This document shows, piece after piece, positions 5,531 to 8,492 of a stretch of DNA of 8,492 bases; the stretch's first letter is position 1, and every line of letters starts with the position of its first letter. Under the pieces are notes generated by a model that was not told where the DNA came from, made no database searches, and saw only the letters and a list, made by a program, of their open reading frames with translations. A program made the translations under genes and the position numbers. Source of the DNA: Victivallales bacterium (lineage in GTDB: Bacteria; Verrucomicrobiota; Lentisphaeria; Victivallales; SZUA-371); NCBI GenBank assembly GCA_028691155.1, contig JAQUZV010000079.1:1-8492 (forward strand), read 5' to 3'.

Positions 5531-6937
5531 ATGACCATATATTTTTTCAATACCATGGACCGGGTGCGGGAAGAGTTCACACCGGTGAAAGAAGGACAGG
5601 TCGGTATGTACACCTGCGGCCCGACCGTTTACAATTACGCCCATATCGGCAACTTTCGCGCCTATATTTTCGAAGACCTGCTGCGCCGAACCCTGGAATA
5701 TCACGGTTATCGCGTGACCCAGGTCATGAACCTGACCGACGTGGATGACAAAACCATTCGGGATTCCCGGGCCGCCGGACTCCCCTTGGCCGAATTTACC
5801 GCCAAATACAAACAGGCCTTTTTCGAAGACCTGAAAACATTGCGGATCGAACCGGCGGAACATTATCCCGCCGCCACCGCGCATATTCCGGAAATGATTG
5901 CCCTGATTCAAACCCTGATGGACCGGGGTTTCGCTTACCAGGCCGACGACGACAGCATCTACTTCTCCATCGCCAAATGTCCCGGTTACGGAAAACTGGC
6001 CCGTATCGACCTGGACAACCAGCAGGCCGGCGTCCGCATCAATGCCGACGAATACGCCAAGGACGCCGTTGCCGACTTCGCGCTATGGAAGGCGTGGGAC
6101 GAAAAAGACGGCGACGTCTGGTGGGACAGCCCCTGGGGCCGCGGCCGCCCCGGCTGGCATATCGAATGCAGCGCCATGAGCATGAAATACCTCGGCAAGA
6201 CGTTCGATATCCATACCGGCGGCATTGACAACATGTTCCCCCACCATGAAGACGAAATCGCGCAAAGCGAATCGGCCAACGGTTGCCGCTACGTCAATTA
6301 CTGGCTGCACTGCGCCCATCTGATGGTCGACGGCGACAAGATGTCCAAATCCGCCGGTAATTTCCATACCCTGCGCGATTTGTCGGCCCGCGGATTCCAC
6401 GGCAACGAATTGCGCTGGGTGCTGTTGGGCACCCACTACCGGAAAAAACTCAATTTTACGTTCGAAGCCGTCGAACAGGCACGAATTTCACTGCAACGGT
6501 TCCGGGAATTGTTCCGCCGCCTGCAACAGGAACCGAAGCCCGGCGCCGCCACGCCTGCCGTCACGACCGCTGTTGCCGCTCTCCGGCAACAGTTTGCCGC
6601 CGCCCTGGCCGACGATCTCAATGTGTCCGAAGCCTTTTCCGCGCTGTTCGGACTGCTCCGCGAAAGCAATCGAATTCTGGATGAAGGCAGTTGCTCCGAC
6701 GCTGATGCCGCGACCATCATGGATCAGTTTCACGATTTCAACCGGGTGCTCGACGTTCTCGATTTCGAGCCTGGCGGAACAGAAGTTCCGGCTGAAATCA
6801 TGGCCATGGCGGAAAAACGGCAACAAGCCAGAAAAACCCGGGATTTCGCCACCGCCGATGCCATGCGGGATCAGCTCAAAACCCGCGGCTGGGTTATTGA
6901 AGACAGTCCGAACGGCTGGCGGGTCAAACCGCTGTAA
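5531..6937 (+). CDS. cysS: Cysteinyl-tRNA synthetase (468 aa)
   Basis: This cytosolic class I synthetase charges tRNA-Cys with cysteine using ATP. The start region MTIYFFNTMDRVREEF matches the family N-terminus, and length is close to E. coli CysS (461). The Rossmann catalytic core has the TCGPTVYNYAHIGN block with the HIGH-type signature at 38-41 (HIGN, as in many bacteria). KMSKS is intact at 270-274. The zinc ligands that read out the cysteine thiol are all present: Cys29, Cys213, His238 and Glu242 by comparison with E. coli C28, C209, H234, E238. NLTDVDDK (67-74) and GWHIECSAMS (208-217) are further hallmarks. A helical DALR-like anticodon part follows from about 315, and the C-terminus (about 425-468) has the usual RKTRDFATADAMRDQL helix and GWxxxD..nGWRVK end. 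An AGGAAA motif lies 10 nt before the ATG, slightly far. No T-box leader is seen. Nothing is missing or broken. Confidence 0.98.
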   Translation: MTIYFFNTMDRVREEFTPVKEGQVGMYTCGPTVYNYAHIGNFRAYIFEDLLRRTLEYHGYRVTQVMNLTDVDDKTIRDSRAAGLPLAEFTAKYKQAFFEDLKTLRIEPAEHYPAATAHIPEMIALIQTLMDRGFAYQADDDSIYFSIAKCPGYGKLARIDLDNQQAGVRINADEYAKDAVADFALWKAWDEKDGDVWWDSPWGRGRPGWHIECSAMSMKYLGKTFDIHTGGIDNMFPHHEDEIAQSESANGCRYVNYWLHCAHLMVDGDKMSKSAGNFHTLRDLSARGFHGNELRWVLLGTHYRKKLNFTFEAVEQARISLQRFRELFRRLQQEPKPGAATPAVTTAVAALRQQFAAALADDLNVSEAFSALFGLLRESNRILDEGSCSDADAATIMDQFHDFNRVLDVLDFEPGGTEVPAEIMAMAEKRQQARKTRDFATADAMRDQLKTRGWVIEDSPNGWRVKPL

Positions 6938-6958
6938 CCCGGTCGATTCCGGAGAAAT

Positions 6959-6989
6959 CCGGCGGTTGGACCATCATTCCGACCGCCGG
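6959..6989 (+). terminator. Possible cysS terminator hairpin
   Basis: CCGGCGGT (6959-6966) and ACCGCCGG (6982-6989) form a perfect 8-bp GC-rich stem with a 15-nt loop, 21 bases after the cysS stop. CATATATAAAA follows instead of a U-run, so intrinsic termination would be weak. Confidence 0.35.
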
Positions 6990-7020
6990 CATATATAAAA
7001 TGCCCCCAAGTCGGAATGAT
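6973..7020. repeat. Perfect 11-bp inverted repeat overlapping the cysS 3' hairpin
   Basis: ATCATTCCGAC (6973-6983) is the exact complement of GTCGGAATGAT (7010-7020), with 26 bases between. It shares bases 6982-6983 with, and uses the loop of, the hairpin at 6959-6989, so only one of the two can form at a time. Confidence 0.6.
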
Positions 7021-7058
7021 CTGCAATACCGACGGCAAGCACAGATTAGGTCCATGAG

Positions 7059-7094
7059 AAAAACGGATAGAAGCCGCATGGTTGCGGCTTCCGT
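7059..7094 (-). terminator. Intrinsic terminator of the 453-aa gene
   Basis: On the minus strand ACGGA-AGCCGCA pairs with TGCGGCT and, after a 4-nt bulge, TCCGT around an ACCA loop. The U-run TTTTT (plus-strand A at 7059-7063) follows at once. The hairpin starts 32 bases past the stop at 7126. Confidence 0.65.
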
Positions 7095-7125
7095 CCCGTC
7101 GGAAGGAATCAACGTTTCCGACAAT

Positions 7126-8487
7126 TCATGGCTGCGACAGCCAGGTGACAAAAGAAGAAAGGCGGTTTTCCTTTTTCATCTTGTCATACCAGGCTTTAAT
7201 CGGGCCGGGAATATCCTGCTGCGGGACATCGCGCGCCAGGTCGAACAAATAATTCCGCAACGAAGAAATGTCGCCGGAAAAATCGCCCGGAGTTCTCCGT
7301 TGCAGGAACTTATGCCACAGTGCGGCCATTTTACCCCGCATCACCGTTCGAGCCGCCACCGAGGGCGGCAGTTCGATGCCGCGGCGCCCCCATGCCTGAC
7401 GCAAGGTTTCAATTTCCTGCGGTGTCGCCCGGCATTTGTCCCGCAGTGCCAGAATATAGAAATTCCGTATCACCAAGTCCTGCAACGCATCACCGTCCAG
7501 TTTCAACTTTTCATTCCCGGCCGCCAGCTCCGCCGCCAACGCCGTCAACTCGGCGTCGGAAGCATCGAGGTCGAATTCATCGCACCGGTCCGCCACAATG
7601 GTCCGCAGGACATTCACCGCCAACGCCTGGGAGGAAAAGATATCTTCCGGCAGATAAAATTGCCGGTCAACCCCGTTGACCTTCACCTGAAAACACCGCT
7701 TTATCCCGGGTTCTATCGTTTTCACCGGCGTCACTTTCAAGCCCCGATCCGGCCACAGCGCCAGATCGGCCTTGAAATACGGCGAATAAAAGGTAAAAGC
7801 GCTGCCATGAGTTTCCTCCTCGCCGGCAACATCGAGTTCCGAATATTTCTTCCGCAATTCCTGTAACCGATCCCGCTTCTCGCTCTCCCGGGTACGATAA
7901 AGGAAAAAACAGGCAACGGCGGTACCATCATGATAAAAAGCCATTACGATGGAAGGATGCGATTTCTCCTTTTCCGCCTGCATCCACGCCCGATTCGAGG
8001 TAATGACATAATTATGAACCAGTTCACGCAGGCGAACCGTTACCGCCGGCGGCAGCTCGCCGCTGTTTGCCGCCAACAGCAGTTGCTCCACCACCACCCG
8101 TTGCGCCGCTTCGCGAGCGCCGCTATATGATGCCAGCAGCACCAGAATATCCCGGGCCCGGGCCCCGAATTCATCCCACCGCTTTTGTGCGGCAAGATGC
8201 GCCAGATAATCGCCGTACAGACATCCCAGGCCATAAAGACAGGACGGATCCGCCGCCAAATGCCACTGTTCCGGCTGGGCCGGAATACCGCGGCGTTCAT
8301 TTTCATCCGCCAGATTGCGGACCAGTTGAAACAGCCCGTTCTGCAATAGCGATTCGTCCTCCAGCAGAACCGTCCGCCGGGACGCCGTGGTCAGGTCCGG
8401 AAAAAAATCATCCAGCAACTGTTGTTTCTGCTTCCAAAGCGCATCCGCCGAATTTTCGGCGGGAACGCCGGATCCCGCCGCCATCAT
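7126..8487 (-). CDS. Unrecognised, probably exported protein, 5' end likely outside the window
   Basis: I recognise no family. The frame is open to the right edge: before the first visible Met the codon is ATC, not a stop. The first visible residues, MMAAGSGVPA-ENSADALWKQ, look like the end of a signal peptide with a V-P-A cleavage site after residue 10. So the real start, with its basic and hydrophobic parts, is probably beyond 8492 and 8487 is a provisional start. Residues 17-170 are mostly helical and Leu/Ala/Arg-rich. The middle (178-285) looks like alternating strands (SIVMAFYHDGTAVACFFLYRT; SAFTFYSPYFKADLALW; RCFQVKVNGVDRQFYL). The last 150 residues are helical again and contain DSD-like acidic stretches (DLDASDAELTALAAELAAG). 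Six Cys are scattered (83, 89, 193, 265, 302, 352) without a metal-site pattern. A terminator-like hairpin lies just after the stop. Coding is supported by composition and length; function is unknown. Confidence 0.8.
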   Translation of the reverse strand: MMAAGSGVPAENSADALWKQKQQLLDDFFPDLTTASRRTVLLEDESLLQNGLFQLVRNLADENERRGIPAQPEQWHLAADPSCLYGLGCLYGDYLAHLAAQKRWDEFGARARDILVLLASYSGAREAAQRVVVEQLLLAANSGELPPAVTVRLRELVHNYVITSNRAWMQAEKEKSHPSIVMAFYHDGTAVACFFLYRTRESEKRDRLQELRKKYSELDVAGEEETHGSAFTFYSPYFKADLALWPDRGLKVTPVKTIEPGIKRCFQVKVNGVDRQFYLPEDIFSSQALAVNVLRTIVADRCDEFDLDASDAELTALAAELAAGNEKLKLDGDALQDLVIRNFYILALRDKCRATPQEIETLRQAWGRRGIELPPSVAARTVMRGKMAALWHKFLQRRTPGDFSGDISSLRNYLFDLARDVPQQDIPGPIKAWYDKMKKENRLSSFVTWLSQP

Positions 8488-8492
8488 GATGA

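Noticed and set aside
7000..7866. A 288-residue plus-strand frame after cysS.
   Set aside because: It runs through the hairpin region and opposite the 453-residue gene, starts without an SD, and shows no domain.

Overview
The window carries six protein-coding genes and no RNA gene, insertion sequence or CRISPR array that I can see. The DNA is moderately GC-rich with AT-rich gene boundaries, and the starts mostly have Shine-Dalgarno sequences, so it is bacterial and chromosomal in character. Codon and protein style (many Ala, Gly, Arg; GCC/GGC/CCG codons) would fit a PVC-group bacterium such as Lentisphaerota or Kiritimatiellota. That is an impression only; no marker in the window proves it.

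Layout from left to right. (1) Minus strand, 58-1296: a FabF-like beta-ketoacyl-ACP synthase with an intact Cys-His-His triad but an altered 'gate' loop. (2) Plus strand, 1448-2923: an unrecognised 491-residue protein built from four divergent repeats of about 75-85 residues, followed by a clear hairpin terminator at 2931-2962. (3) Minus strand, 2998-3240: an unrecognised 80-residue protein that converges on the same terminator. (4) Minus strand, 3461-4282: a J-domain co-chaperone-like protein with TPR-like helices and a basic tail. (5) Minus strand, 4329-5264: an OppC/DppC-type ABC transporter permease, 46 bases upstream of the J-domain gene and probably co-transcribed with it. (6) Plus strand, 5531-6937: cysteinyl-tRNA synthetase (cysS). 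(7) Minus strand, 7126 to the right edge: an unrecognised protein, probably exported, whose true start probably lies beyond the window.

How the parts relate. The genes do not form one obvious pathway. The only likely operon is permease plus J-domain gene, read leftward from a promoter-like site at 5297-5325. The divergent region between the permease and cysS (5265-5530) is the richest non-coding stretch. It has seven GACAA/TTGTC pentamers in about 150 bases, overlapping the predicted permease promoter, plus a TTGCAA-N4-TTGCAA element just before cysS. The 3' region between cysS and the last gene (6938-7125) holds two overlapping, mutually exclusive inverted repeats and a terminator-like hairpin for the leftward gene.

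Most of the window looks like ordinary housekeeping and hypothetical genes. The best candidates for something undescribed are the four-repeat protein, the gate-loop variant of the ketosynthase, and the motif cluster at the permease promoter. I found no convincing new multi-gene system.
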